A DNA stretch of 64,000 bases. It comes from UBA1672 sp033851915 (lineage in GTDB: Bacteria; Pseudomonadota; Alphaproteobacteria; Micavibrionales; Micavibrionaceae). The stretch's first letter is position 1, and each line of letters opens with the position of its first letter. Shown piece after piece: positions 34,985 through 44,141 of this stretch. Made by a program: the position numbers and the translations under genes. The notes under the pieces were generated by a model that saw only the letters and a list, made by a program, of their open reading frames with translations, was not told the DNA's origin and ran no database searches. Location: contig JAWSVM010000001.1 of NCBI GenBank assembly GCA_033851915.1, positions 930,001 through 994,000 of the forward strand. The letters are read 5' to 3'.

Positions 34985-36367
34985 TTAAAAAACCAAGACG
35001 TAGATGGTTGCCAAGGTGATTTGCATCAGCGCAAAGGGCGCGGCCTTTACAACAAACCCCATAAAAGACATCGGCACTTTATGTTTATGCATAATTGTGA
35101 CGGCAACTAATGTTGAGGCACTGCCGATGGGGGTTAGGTTTCCGCCTAAATTTGCTCCGAATACCACAGCCCACCAAAGCGATGAATCTGTTGCCGTGCC
35201 GAGGGATGCCAGAATTTTGGCCAACATTGCGGCGAGCGGTATATTATCTGTCACCGAACTGAATATTGCCGATGAAATCAACAAAGATCCTGTCCCGAAG
35301 GCGCTTTCGCTTTCTCCGATCAGGAATTGCACGCCTTTACCAATTGCGTCCAGAACGTGGGCGTGTTCCATCACATTAATCACAATAAACAAGGCCATGA
35401 AGAACCCGATTAAGTCCCAATCTATTGCTTTATAAAACTTATCTGCTTCGGACTTATAGCGAATGAGCATTAGCGTTGCGAAGGCAAGAGCAACAAACCC
35501 CATGCCCAAATCTTTTATAACGGGCAAAATGGATGTTGTGGCGATGGTTATAATGAATGCGATAAGCACAATAACGGAAAACCAGAAAAACCCTCTGCTT
35601 TCTATTCCGTCATTTTCGTCAAAACCCATGATAAGATGCGCGGCTTCTTCTTTTTCTTCTGCCGTTTTGAGGGGGTGGATGCCAAACATTTTTGCGCCCA
35701 TAAAGATTGTCGCAATTGTTGCAACAACAACATAAGGTGCCGCTTTCAAGAAGAAGGTAACGAAGCTGATCCCTGCTGTGCCGCCAATGATGATATTTGG
35801 TACAGAGGAAATAAGTGTCAGTAAGCCGCCAATATTGGTGAGTAACCCTTCAATCAGCAAAAAGGCCAGCAGCATTCCTGTTTTCTCTAGCTTCCCTAAG
35901 GACACAACTGTTAAAGAGCCTACAATAATCATTGCGGTGACGTTATTCAGGACGGCGGAGAAAACCACCGTCATAATGCCATATGACCAGAGAAGCTTCA
36001 GCGGGTCGCCCTTTGATGCCTTGGTCAGCATAATTGCAATCCACGAGAATAGGCCGGACTTTGATGTTACATCAACAAAAACGCTGGAGCCGATAATGAT
36101 GGAAATCACTTTCCAATCAATGCCCGGGATATAGACCGGCATTTCAATATGGTGACCGCCTGCAACGATAACATCACCAAATGGAATAATGCCCAAGACG
36201 GCGCCCAAGAACAAACTGATCATCGCAAAAACACCAACAATGACGGATTTTTTTGCGTGCAGTTTTTCTTCTGCTGCCAGACTTGCAATCATCATCACTA
36301 ATATCAAGCCAAAAAGGGCGGTGATTGATGGGGTAACAGTGGTTAGCGCGTGCTCTACATGCTCCAT
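34985..36367 (-). CDS. ArsB/NhaD-superfamily membrane transporter
   Basis: A 460-residue protein with about 11-12 transmembrane segments. The inverted-repeat signatures FSAVLNNVTAMIIVG and FSSVTDNIPLAAML, and GANLGGNLTPIGSAST, are typical of the ion-transporter superfamily holding ArsB arsenite exporters and NhaD sodium/proton antiporters. Closeness to arsM makes metalloid export attractive, but NhaD-type sodium export is equally compatible. It is 7 bases after a universal stress protein gene on the same strand, a pairing that suggests joint function. Confidence 0.8.
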   Translation of the reverse strand: MEHVEHALTTVTPSITALFGLILVMMIASLAAEEKLHAKKSVIVGVFAMISLFLGAVLGIIPFGDVIVAGGHHIEMPVYIPGIDWKVISIIIGSSVFVDVTSKSGLFSWIAIMLTKASKGDPLKLLWSYGIMTVVFSAVLNNVTAMIIVGSLTVVSLGKLEKTGMLLAFLLIEGLLTNIGGLLTLISSVPNIIIGGTAGISFVTFFLKAAPYVVVATIATIFMGAKMFGIHPLKTAEEKEEAAHLIMGFDENDGIESRGFFWFSVIVLIAFIITIATTSILPVIKDLGMGFVALAFATLMLIRYKSEADKFYKAIDWDLIGFFMALFIVINVMEHAHVLDAIGKGVQFLIGESESAFGTGSLLISSAIFSSVTDNIPLAAMLAKILASLGTATDSSLWWAVVFGANLGGNLTPIGSASTLVAVTIMHKHKVPMSFMGFVVKAAPFALMQITLATIYVLVF

Positions 36368-36374
36368 AAAAGCC

Positions 36375-37229
36375 TCATAGCATTAAAAGGGGGATTTGTC
36401 GCAATTCAATGGCCAAAGGGTAGGCCATGCCATGCATTGCGAGTTGATCGTGGTCTTTTGCATTCATAATCAGCAGATCCACTTTGTGATCCAATATCAA
36501 TTTTTTATATTCCATGATGCGATTGCCGAAGGTTACAATATCCTCGATTGTGACGGGCAGGTTGTTTTCCTGTAGAACCGTTTTGCAAGATTCGATATAG
36601 CTTTTCGGTTCTTTCAATAGCTGTTCTTTAATGCCCTCTATCGCATCTTGTGTATTGATTTCAGGCACTTTTGAAATGATATCCATATAGCGATCAAAGG
36701 TTGCCTGATCTTCCATATGGGTTAGAAAAACCGAGCCATCTACTTGTGTGAAACGCACGGCGTGATTAATGAGGCGATGGTCATTTGATAAATGATCGGT
36801 AATGGCCATTACTCTATCTGTATTTTCCATTGCGTGATCATGTGCATAATTTGCATTTGGATGGGGCAGTATTAAAACAGGTATATCAGATTTTTGAATG
36901 AGAACATCAAGATAAGAGCCTAAGCTGTGTTGATGAATCCAGTCTTCGCTTCTTAAATTACGGTAGGAGCATATTAAATCCGGTTTGGCTTGGTCAACGC
37001 GATTTAACAGTTCTTGTGTTGTTGTGAAATCGCTTTCATTCAGAACATCCCATGTGACAGACGTGCCTAAAACACTTAAGAATTTTTGCACATCATGCAG
37101 ATAGGCTTTTATATCATTCTCGTTTTTATCCGTTACCAGAAGAACAGACTTTATCTCAAGCAAGCTATACTCGTAAATATCAACGAGTGCGGAGCGGAAT
37201 ATCGATTCAAATTCATCTACTTGTGCCAT
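36375..37229 (-). CDS. Universal stress protein family (tandem UspA-like)
   Basis: A 284-residue protein of two UspA-like halves. The first half has KSVLLVTDKNEND and ends SDIPVLILPHPN. The second starts DRVMAITDHLSND and ends DLLIMNAKDHDQLAMHGMAYPLAIELRQIPLLML. ATP-binding glycine motifs of the G-2x-G-9x-G type are not clearly present. It precedes the transporter gene at 34985 by 7 bases in the same direction and may regulate it. Confidence 0.72.
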   Translation of the reverse strand: MAQVDEFESIFRSALVDIYEYSLLEIKSVLLVTDKNENDIKAYLHDVQKFLSVLGTSVTWDVLNESDFTTTQELLNRVDQAKPDLICSYRNLRSEDWIHQHSLGSYLDVLIQKSDIPVLILPHPNANYAHDHAMENTDRVMAITDHLSNDHRLINHAVRFTQVDGSVFLTHMEDQATFDRYMDIISKVPEINTQDAIEGIKEQLLKEPKSYIESCKTVLQENNLPVTIEDIVTFGNRIMEYKKLILDHKVDLLIMNAKDHDQLAMHGMAYPLAIELRQIPLLML

Positions 37230-37376
37230 GGTGCGCAGAGAGTAGCAGCAGGATGGGCTGAGAGGAAGTGTCGATTTTTATATAGCGTCATTTTATTCAG
37301 TGAAAATACCAGATTAGCAAAAACTTGAAGAAAACATGTAAATAGGATAATATTCACAAAACAGGAAAATTGTATC

Positions 37377-37402
37377 AACCGTCCATTCAGGCGGTTTTTT
37401 TT
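37377..37402 (+). terminator. Intrinsic-terminator-like hairpin just before the methylase
   Basis: AACCGTC (37377-37383) can pair with GGCGGTT (37390-37396) around a 6-base loop, with one G-U pair. Together with the last stem bases it gives eight Ts (37395-37402). The methylase ATG follows at 37414. With no gene upstream on this strand, it may end a small RNA, act as an attenuator, or be left from the site of insertion. Confidence 0.6.
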
Positions 37403-37413
37403 ATGGAGTATTC

Positions 37414-38325
37414 ATGGAGATTAAATCTAAACCAATCCTTCGGTGGCCCGGCGGTAAAACACAGCTATTGTCTGATATTCAGATGCTGTTGCCACAAGAG
37501 TATCGTGGCTTTCACGAACCTTTTGCAGGGGGAGGCGCTCTGACGTTCGCGTTGCAGCCGTTAGGCGGGTATTTATCCGACCTTAATCCGGAGCTGATTA
37601 ATTTTTATCGTGTGTTAAAGCAAAAGCCGCAGGTCTTGGCAGGGCATTTGAGTAATTTGCGGATCGAGGATAAGCATTTCTATGATTTGCGCGCGAAAGA
37701 CAGGCATCATGCTTTTCTGAAATTATGTCCTGTGTGGCGCGCCGCGCGGTTCCTCTTCATTAACCGTACGTGCTTTAATGGTGTTATGCGGGTGAACCGT
37801 ATGGGGCAGCTTAACTGTTCTTACGGATCTCCGATTGTGGCTGCACGCGTTTTTAATACCGACAGCATCATGGCGGCCAGCCTTGCTCTCAAAGGGGTGC
37901 GTATTTATGAGGGGTCATATGAGTGCGTTGAAGGAAAAGCCGAAGAGGGTGATTTTGTGTATTTTGATCCGCCTTATGTTTCTGTGCGTCCTGCCGGCAC
38001 GATTGGATATACGGAGAGGGGCTTTGGCTTAAACGATCAGGCTCAGCTTGCCCGTTTTTGTGGCAAATTAACAAAGAAAGGCGTGTATTGGATGATGTCG
38101 AATGCTAATGTTCCTTTTATCAAGAGGCTTTTGGGGCATTATAATGTGCATGAGGTGTCTGCGCGCCGATCTTTAAGTGGTTGCGCGGCTTCTCGAGGGA
38201 AAATAACAGAATTATTGGTTACGAATTATTGGTTACGAATTATTGATTATGAGACAATTTCTTTATTCTCTATTTTGCTTGATGATGATTGCTTCGCACG
38301 CCTTTGCGGGGGAGCAGGGCGTTAA
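37414..38325 (+). CDS. dam: Dam-type DNA adenine methyltransferase (D12 class), lengthened C-terminus
   Basis: A 303-residue N6-adenine methyltransferase. Motifs are LRWPGGKTQLL, FHEPFAGGGALTF (SAM site), LSDLNPELINFY and the catalytic DFVYFDPPY. D12-class enzymes with this layout often methylate GATC, but the site here cannot be read. The normal end of the family would be near ELLVTNY (about residue 272). A duplicated 14-bp unit (38224-38237) shifts the frame and adds about 31 residues that overlap the nuclease gene. It is probably the modification half of a type II system. Possibly acquired by transfer. Confidence 0.9.
   Translation: MEIKSKPILRWPGGKTQLLSDIQMLLPQEYRGFHEPFAGGGALTFALQPLGGYLSDLNPELINFYRVLKQKPQVLAGHLSNLRIEDKHFYDLRAKDRHHAFLKLCPVWRAARFLFINRTCFNGVMRVNRMGQLNCSYGSPIVAARVFNTDSIMAASLALKGVRIYEGSYECVEGKAEEGDFVYFDPPYVSVRPAGTIGYTERGFGLNDQAQLARFCGKLTKKGVYWMMSNANVPFIKRLLGHYNVHEVSARRSLSGCAASRGKITELLVTNYWLRIIDYETISLFSILLDDDCFARLCGGAGR
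38210..38251 (+). repeat. Three tandem 14-bp units at the end of the methylase gene
   Basis: Unit 1 (38210-38223) and unit 2 (38224-38237) are identical (AATTATTGGTTACG). Unit 3 (38238-38251) differs at two positions. Removing one identical unit puts a TGA directly after ELLVTNY in the methylase frame. The duplication therefore explains the extended reading frame and its overlap with the next gene. The pattern suggests slipped-strand duplication. Confidence 0.85.
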
Positions 38326-38815
38326 TGCGAATAAATCCGGACAGAGGTTTGAGGCCGATGTGTCTGATTTGTTGAAGGCGTCCGGCTTTCACGTTGAATT
38401 GCATTCCGGTTATGAAAGCGGCAAGCATGAACGGAACATAGGAAACGGGCGTATCGCTTTGCGGCAACCGCCTTACACGACGTTATATGGAGGATCGGGG
38501 CGAAGTGATTTTGTTTTGATCGCTCCGGAGCTTCAGGAGAATGTCTGGATTGAAACCAAAAGAATGCGCGTGTCCGGATCTTTGGATGAAAAATTACCTC
38601 ACATGTTTTTAAATGCTCTGGCTGCAATCCCCGGGAAGCACGTTATTATTCTTATGGATGGTGATGGTTGGCGTGCGGGTGGTGTTGCATGGATACGTGC
38701 AGCGCAACAGGATCGCAGGTGGAATGACTTTTCCAATTTAGAAGGGAAAAGAATTGATGTGATGAATGTCGATGAATTTAAAAGCTGGCTCCAAGCTAAC
38801 TTTTCTCCACTTTAA
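38249..38815 (+). CDS. PD-(D/E)XK restriction endonuclease-like protein with signal-peptide-like N-terminus
   Basis: A 188-residue protein. The catalytic pattern is Glu35 (GQRFEADV), Asp87 (GRSDFVLI), then Glu102-x-Lys104 (IETKRM), followed by SGSLDEKLPHMFLNAL and HVIILMDGDGWR, as in type II restriction endonucleases. Its gene overlaps the methylase, which supports a restriction-modification pair. The first 20 residues (MRQFLYSLFCLMM, then IASHAFA) look like a signal peptide, which is odd for a DNA-cutting enzyme. No internal in-frame ATG gives a clean start before the core. Either the extension is real or a non-ATG start is used. Confidence 0.72.
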   Translation: MRQFLYSLFCLMMIASHAFAGEQGVNANKSGQRFEADVSDLLKASGFHVELHSGYESGKHERNIGNGRIALRQPPYTTLYGGSGRSDFVLIAPELQENVWIETKRMRVSGSLDEKLPHMFLNALAAIPGKHVIILMDGDGWRAGGVAWIRAAQQDRRWNDFSNLEGKRIDVMNVDEFKSWLQANFSPL

Positions 38816-39553
38816 CGGCTTCTCATTTGTGCTCTTTATCGTCAAGGGCTGTTTTCTAAAGATGCCTCCGGATATGGTGAAGGTGGGCATATTGGTGTCT
38901 TTGCCGATAGAGATGATATCTGGATACGCTTGCAAGATGATGGCACATCACATGAAATTCGTGTGGAAAACGTTTTGGCTGTTGGGCAGGAATATCATTT
39001 CTCTTTAACATTCGGTAGTGATGGCATGAATGCCTACCTTGATGGTGTGCTTGTTGGTAGTAATAGCTACACTGGCGGCTTAAGCGGTAATACAGAACCG
39101 ATTGTTATCGGTGCAAATCAATGGGCTAGCTCCAATAATACTGCCGATAATATTCAAGGTGCGCTAAAAGGTGAGATATCTGAAGTAAGGCTCTATAACC
39201 AAGCTTTTGACGAGGCCGAGATTAGCGAGTTGGCACTTGGGAAAACATTATATGGAACAGATGGTATTGATGTCTTTAATTTTGATACACTCGATCATCA
39301 GACTTTTATGATAGAGGCGTTTGATGTATCACAAGGTGATGCCATTGATATTAGTGATATTCTTACGTCATATGATGTGCAAGATCAGGCTTTAAGCGAT
39401 TTCATTCAAATTTCAGAGAGTAATGGTAATACAGTTATTTCTGTAAGCATAACAGGGGAAGAAGGTGGCTTCCAAGCTGCTTTGGAAATCATTGGCCTTG
39501 TTGGTTTGCCGGATGCGGAGCAATTAGTTTCTGACGGCGTGCTTATTATATAA
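38816..39553 (+). pseudogene. C-terminal fragment of a type I secreted LamG-domain protein
   Basis: Straight after the nuclease stop, in the same frame, an open frame runs to 39553. Its first part (LFSKDASGYGEGGHIGVF, TFGSDGMNAYLDGVLVGSN, IQGALKGEISEVRLYNQAFD) is most of a LamG/concanavalin-like domain. Its end (DVFNFDTLDHQTFMIEAFD, GDAIDISDIL, then AEQLVSDGVLII) matches the C-terminal target domain of type I secreted adhesins. No signal, start codon with ribosome site or N-terminal part is present; the only start for the shorter frame is a TTG at 38930. I read it as the beheaded end of a larger gene. Confidence 0.72.
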
Positions 39554-39861
39554 GTACTTATATTACAAAGCCTTATTCGTTTAATGAACCTCAACCAAAG
39601 CTTGATAAAGTCATTGAATGTATTAAGTAGGCTGAATGGTTGTGGTTTTCGTTTGGCGTTAAGCTCTCTCTTACAAGATCGCATAGATACTTTATCATAG
39701 ATATCATTTTATAAAGTGCATTCACGTATAAGTGGTTATGTGCTATCTATAATTGATATATGTCAAGATTCTCGGAAGAATAAGGGGAATACAATGGCAA
39801 TATTTTCTAAAAATAGGCGACACCATAATGCAAGCCTGTGCTTCGAGTAACTTTACTTTAA
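39554..39861. other. Intergenic region with a possible leader peptide
   Basis: About 308 AT-rich bases with no recognisable gene. An 18-codon frame at 39794-39850 (MAIFSKNRRHHNASLCFE) is preceded by AAGGGGAA and ends 11 bases before the binding-protein gene. It could be a leader peptide or chance. No terminator after the LamG fragment was found. Confidence 0.35.
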
Positions 39862-40836
39862 ATGAAGAAAGATATGACTATGCATAATATTGTAGGGGCG
39901 CTGCTTTGTTTTTTGTTGTTAATACCTAATGTGGTAATGGCAGAAGATTATTCAGGCAAAAAAATTCTATGGATTGATTCTTATCATGAAGCGTATGAGT
40001 GGGGCTCTGGTGAGGGTGAGGGTATCCAAGACATCATTGGAAAAACAAAGGCGACATTTAAAATCCACCGTATGGACACGAAACGCAATACAAGCGATGA
40101 ATTTAAGATTGCTGCGGGGATTAAAGCGAAGGCGGTTATTGAGGCGTTTAAACCCGATATCGTGATTGCCACAGACGATAATGCGCAGAAATATGTGGTT
40201 GCAAAGTTTTATAAAGATTCTGATTTGCCGTTTGTGTTTGCCGGAGTCAATTGGAGTGCTGACGAATATGGTTATCCTTATAAAAACGTAACCGGCATGA
40301 TTGAAGTTAACGCGGCAGAAGAGTTGGTTGAATTATTAAGCGGGATGGCAAAAGGAAACAAAATTGGATTATTAACCAGTGATGTCATTACAGAACACAA
40401 GGATGTTGAATTTACCCAAAAGCTTTTTGATTTTGAATTCGAAACACGGTATGTCGGAACGTTTGAAGAATGGAAGCTGGCCTTTAAAGACATGCAAGGT
40501 CAATACGATATGTTGATTTTACAAAATAATTCTGGGATTGAAGGTTGGGATAAGGAAGAAGCAAAGAACTTTGCTGTTGAATACACCAAAATCCCGACAG
40601 GTAGCTATTATGACTTTATGATACCTTACGTAATCGTTAGCTATTCTAAGGTTGCACAAGAGCAGGGTAAATACGCCGCTGAGGTCGCACTTCGGATCCT
40701 AGATGGTGAAAAAATATCTGATATCCCTATTGTTAAGAACCAACAAGGGTGGGTAATGGTAAATGCAAGGATATCAATAACTTCCGGCATAGATGTGCCT
40801 GCAGATATTCTTGATGTTGCAGAAATTGTTGAGTAA
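39862..40836 (+). CDS. Periplasmic substrate-binding protein (ABC sugar/amino-acid binding-like), probable sensor partner
   Basis: A 324-residue exported protein. A signal peptide (ALLCFLLLIPNVVMA) precedes a two-lobe periplasmic-binding fold: KKILWIDSYHEAYEWGSG, then PDIVIATDDNAQKYVVAKF, LPFVFAGVNWS and NKIGLLTSDV. It resembles the ABC-type substrate-binding proteins of COG2984. No permease or ATPase is adjacent. Instead a membrane hybrid kinase follows after 31 bases, so it more likely delivers a bound ligand to that kinase than to a transporter. The ligand is unknown. Confidence 0.75.
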   Translation: MKKDMTMHNIVGALLCFLLLIPNVVMAEDYSGKKILWIDSYHEAYEWGSGEGEGIQDIIGKTKATFKIHRMDTKRNTSDEFKIAAGIKAKAVIEAFKPDIVIATDDNAQKYVVAKFYKDSDLPFVFAGVNWSADEYGYPYKNVTGMIEVNAAEELVELLSGMAKGNKIGLLTSDVITEHKDVEFTQKLFDFEFETRYVGTFEEWKLAFKDMQGQYDMLILQNNSGIEGWDKEEAKNFAVEYTKIPTGSYYDFMIPYVIVSYSKVAQEQGKYAAEVALRILDGEKISDIPIVKNQQGWVMVNARISITSGIDVPADILDVAEIVE

Positions 40837-40867
40837 TTCTTTGGTGTGTTGATTTTAAGAGAAGACA

Positions 40868-43800
40868 ATGAAGCTCCTACATAAATTTCTTTTCCCTATG
40901 CTCGGGCTAATTTTCATTGCTGTTATTAGTTCGTGTATTTTTACCTTCTTTCAAACATCCGAGAAGTTAAAGACGTTATTTCTTGATGACATGCAACGTT
41001 CTGTCGTGCTGTTGAACAGGGCGACGGAGCGCTGGATGGATGATCGTTATAGCGATGTAACGAGGTTGGCACGAAGCGATCTGCTTGTGAGGTCTGTTGG
41101 GCAAAGTTTTGTTTCCAAGGCAAGCCGGATCGTTGTGTCCAAGCGTTTGCGAGAGTCTCCTGAAACCACCGATTTTTATAATACGCTGTATTTGGTAGAT
41201 GGTACGCAAACAATTCTTGCAGCATCTTCAGTATTTGAAACGGGGGATCACCTTCCTGAAATCTATAGCGAAATAGCGCAAGAAGCGTGGGCATTTATTA
41301 AAAGCCCGAGGCAAGTTTTTCAGGGCAGCTTTCGTGATGAAAATGGAAGGTTTCATTATTTTATAGCATCTCGTATTCATAAGGAGGATAAGAGATCTTC
41401 TTCGTTGAAAAGCCTTGATGGCTTGCTGCTGGCCGAAGTTAATATGCAGGTTTTGGTTGATTCTATATTTATGGATGTGAAAATAGGGCAATCTGGTCGA
41501 GCTGTTCTTTATCATGAGGATGGTATCCCTGTCGGTAATGCCTCAGGTAATATAGCGTCACGTTTTTCTACTCTTTCATATCAGGATAACATGGCTGTTG
41601 ATTGGGGTGGTAAGTCTGAGGGACAGAAAGACAATGATGTGCTTGTGGCTTATAAAATGCAACGTTACCCATGGGTCGTTTCAGCGTTAATTGATCGTCA
41701 TGAGTTTACTGATCCAGCCTATGAAATTGCATATAATATTTTATATGTCGGGGTGGGTATTATTATGCTTGCTGCGCTGGTTCTTGTGTTCTTATTAAAG
41801 TGGGTTTTGCGGCCTATTCAAAGTTTGTCGGCGACAGCCGAGGCTATTTCTTTAGGCAAAGACTATACGTTGCGCGCGCATAAGTTCAGTAATGACGAGT
41901 TGGGTAAACTGGTTACGGTTTTTAACGATATGCTTTCTCAAATCGCTGTGCGCGAGCAAGAGCTGAGTACCGCTAAGGATAAAATGTTTGAACAAAAAAA
42001 CTTTCTAGATACGCTCATTGAACATTTGCCTATGGCTCTTATTGCTAAAGACGTCAAAGATGATTATCGCTATGTGGCTTTTAATAAGGAAGCAGAAAAC
42101 ACATTTGGTTTTAAAGCAAAAGAGATGATTGGTACATTTGATCATGACCATTTTTCAAAAGAAGATGCTGACCTTTTTGTTGGTATAGACAAGCAGGTGA
42201 TTGCTGGAGGCACGCTGGTTAAAAGCGAGCAAGAATCCATAACTACCAAGCCGAAAGGAACATTCATTGCGCAGACATTTAAAATACCTATTTATAATAA
42301 AGAAGGGATGCCGGTTCTTCTTCTTGGGCTGACGCAAGATGTTACGGAGCGTATTAATGAGCAAGAAGAGTTAAAGGTAGCAAAACAATCAGCGGAAGAT
42401 GCCAACCGTGCCAAGAGTGAGTTTCTTGCTAAAATGAGCCATGAATTGAGAACCCCCCTTAATAGTATTATGGGCTTGTCTGACCTTCTATTGGAAGAAG
42501 AAATGGACGCTGACCACGCCGATATGGTTTCTGTAATGAAACGATCTTCTAATATGTTGCTAGAGACTGTTAATGATATTTTGGATATATCAAAGATAGA
42601 GGACGGTGCCGTTGTATTGGAAAATATTCCATTTGATTTTGGAGATATAAGTTTAGGTATTGTTGAGACGCTGGCACCCTTGGCCAGTCAGAAAGGTTTA
42701 TTGCTGAGGCGTGATGTGCCACAAGATTTGCCTTATGTTATTGGTGATCCAACACGAGTTAAGCGTATTTTGATTAATTTGATTGGCAATGCGCTTAAAT
42801 ATACCTTGGAGGGGAGTGTTGATGTCGTTGTTCGTGCAGAGCATATATCAGAAACAGACGTGCAAATCACTTGTGACATTAAAGATACAGGCATTGGGAT
42901 TTCAGAAGAAGGGGTTGCTATTGTTTTTGATAAGTTTACTCAGGCAGATGAATCTATTTCACGAAAGTTTGGTGGCACTGGTTTGGGGCTAGCTATCACA
43001 AAGCAGCTTGTGGAATTGATGGGTGGTCATGTTTCCGTTACGAGTACAAAGGGTAAAGGGTCTGTTTTTTCCTTCACGCTTCCACTTAAAATTTCAGAAA
43101 CGCTGGATGAAGGTGTAATGGATGAGATCAGGGAAGAACATATTAAATTAGACGGTAGCCAAATTCCGGTGGAGCGCGCGCGCGTATTAATGGCTGATGA
43201 TCATGAGCTTAATCAGATATTTTTGAAAAGACTTCTGAAAAATCTTGGGTTTAATCATTTAGATATAGCGTCTGATGGAAAAGAGGCTCTTGAACTGTTT
43301 CGGGCAAATTCTTATGACCTCGTTCTTATGGATTGTCATATGCCGCAAATGAATGGCTATCAGGCAACCGAAGCGATCAGGGAATATGAGAAGGGTAAAG
43401 AAAAACGTACACCTATTATAGCGATGACGGCAGATGCAATGGTTGGTGTTAGAGAGGCTTGTCTTGAGGTTGGTATGGATGAATATATAACCAAGCCGGT
43501 TGATGCCAAGCGTTTTGTTTCATTGCTTAGGCACTGGATAGATTTTTCAAATAGCACGTCTGATGATGGTTTGATTGAGGAGAAGGATCATCAGGGATCA
43601 GAATTTGAAAACATGCCAGTCAATTTGGGCAATCTCAAAAAGCATAGCAGAGGGGATGATGCTTTTATGAAAGAGATAATTGCCTTATTTGTTACGCAAG
43701 GGGCGACACAAATAGAGCGCATTAAAAACTATTGCGTTGATGGTGTCGATCATGACTGGGTTGAAATATCCCATGCACTTAAAGGTACATCTGGTGGCGT

Positions 43801-43951
43801 TGGTGCCGAATCTATGCGTGCCTTATGTGCGGATGCGCAAGGTATGGCATCAGCCAGTGCAGAAGAACGTAAAACGATTCTGGTCAGCATTGAACAGGAG
43901 TATATGAAGGCTAAAGATTACCTGATAGCCCAGAATTTGTATGAAGGTTAA
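40868..43951 (+). CDS. Hybrid histidine kinase: Cache-HAMP-PAS-HisKA-HATPase-REC-HPt
   Basis: A 1027-residue membrane kinase. Transmembrane helices near residues 8-28 and 290-315 enclose a periplasmic Cache-like sensor. HAMP follows (LRPIQSLSATAEAISLG), then PAS (about 375-500), HisKA (MSHELRTPLNSIMG), HATPase (DTGIGISEEG, GGTGLGLAI), a receiver (LVLMDCHMPQMNGYQ) and a C-terminal HPt (SHALKGTSGGVG). The complete phosphorelay within one chain would pass phosphate to an unidentified regulator. The upstream gene encodes a secreted binding protein that may be its input. Confidence 0.9.
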   Translation: MKLLHKFLFPMLGLIFIAVISSCIFTFFQTSEKLKTLFLDDMQRSVVLLNRATERWMDDRYSDVTRLARSDLLVRSVGQSFVSKASRIVVSKRLRESPETTDFYNTLYLVDGTQTILAASSVFETGDHLPEIYSEIAQEAWAFIKSPRQVFQGSFRDENGRFHYFIASRIHKEDKRSSSLKSLDGLLLAEVNMQVLVDSIFMDVKIGQSGRAVLYHEDGIPVGNASGNIASRFSTLSYQDNMAVDWGGKSEGQKDNDVLVAYKMQRYPWVVSALIDRHEFTDPAYEIAYNILYVGVGIIMLAALVLVFLLKWVLRPIQSLSATAEAISLGKDYTLRAHKFSNDELGKLVTVFNDMLSQIAVREQELSTAKDKMFEQKNFLDTLIEHLPMALIAKDVKDDYRYVAFNKEAENTFGFKAKEMIGTFDHDHFSKEDADLFVGIDKQVIAGGTLVKSEQESITTKPKGTFIAQTFKIPIYNKEGMPVLLLGLTQDVTERINEQEELKVAKQSAEDANRAKSEFLAKMSHELRTPLNSIMGLSDLLLEEEMDADHADMVSVMKRSSNMLLETVNDILDISKIEDGAVVLENIPFDFGDISLGIVETLAPLASQKGLLLRRDVPQDLPYVIGDPTRVKRILINLIGNALKYTLEGSVDVVVRAEHISETDVQITCDIKDTGIGISEEGVAIVFDKFTQADESISRKFGGTGLGLAITKQLVELMGGHVSVTSTKGKGSVFSFTLPLKISETLDEGVMDEIREEHIKLDGSQIPVERARVLMADDHELNQIFLKRLLKNLGFNHLDIASDGKEALELFRANSYDLVLMDCHMPQMNGYQATEAIREYEKGKEKRTPIIAMTADAMVGVREACLEVGMDEYITKPVDAKRFVSLLRHWIDFSNSTSDDGLIEEKDHQGSEFENMPVNLGNLKKHSRGDDAFMKEIIALFVTQGATQIERIKNYCVDGVDHDWVEISHALKGTSGGVGAESMRALCADAQGMASASAEERKTILVSIEQEYMKAKDYLIAQNLYEG

Positions 43952-44141
43952 TTTGTGGCGGTTGTCTTGGATTTAATTTACGGTGTATTGTTGGCTGGTT
44001 AATGCAGTTATGCATGCACATTGATCTGATTTAATAGCATTGTTTATGGCTGCTTGGTGACGACAATTAAAATATAAAGTTACTATGTATTCAGGCCGCT
44101 GCTGCCGCTAATAGAATGTTGTTCCCTGATAGGAGAGGAAT

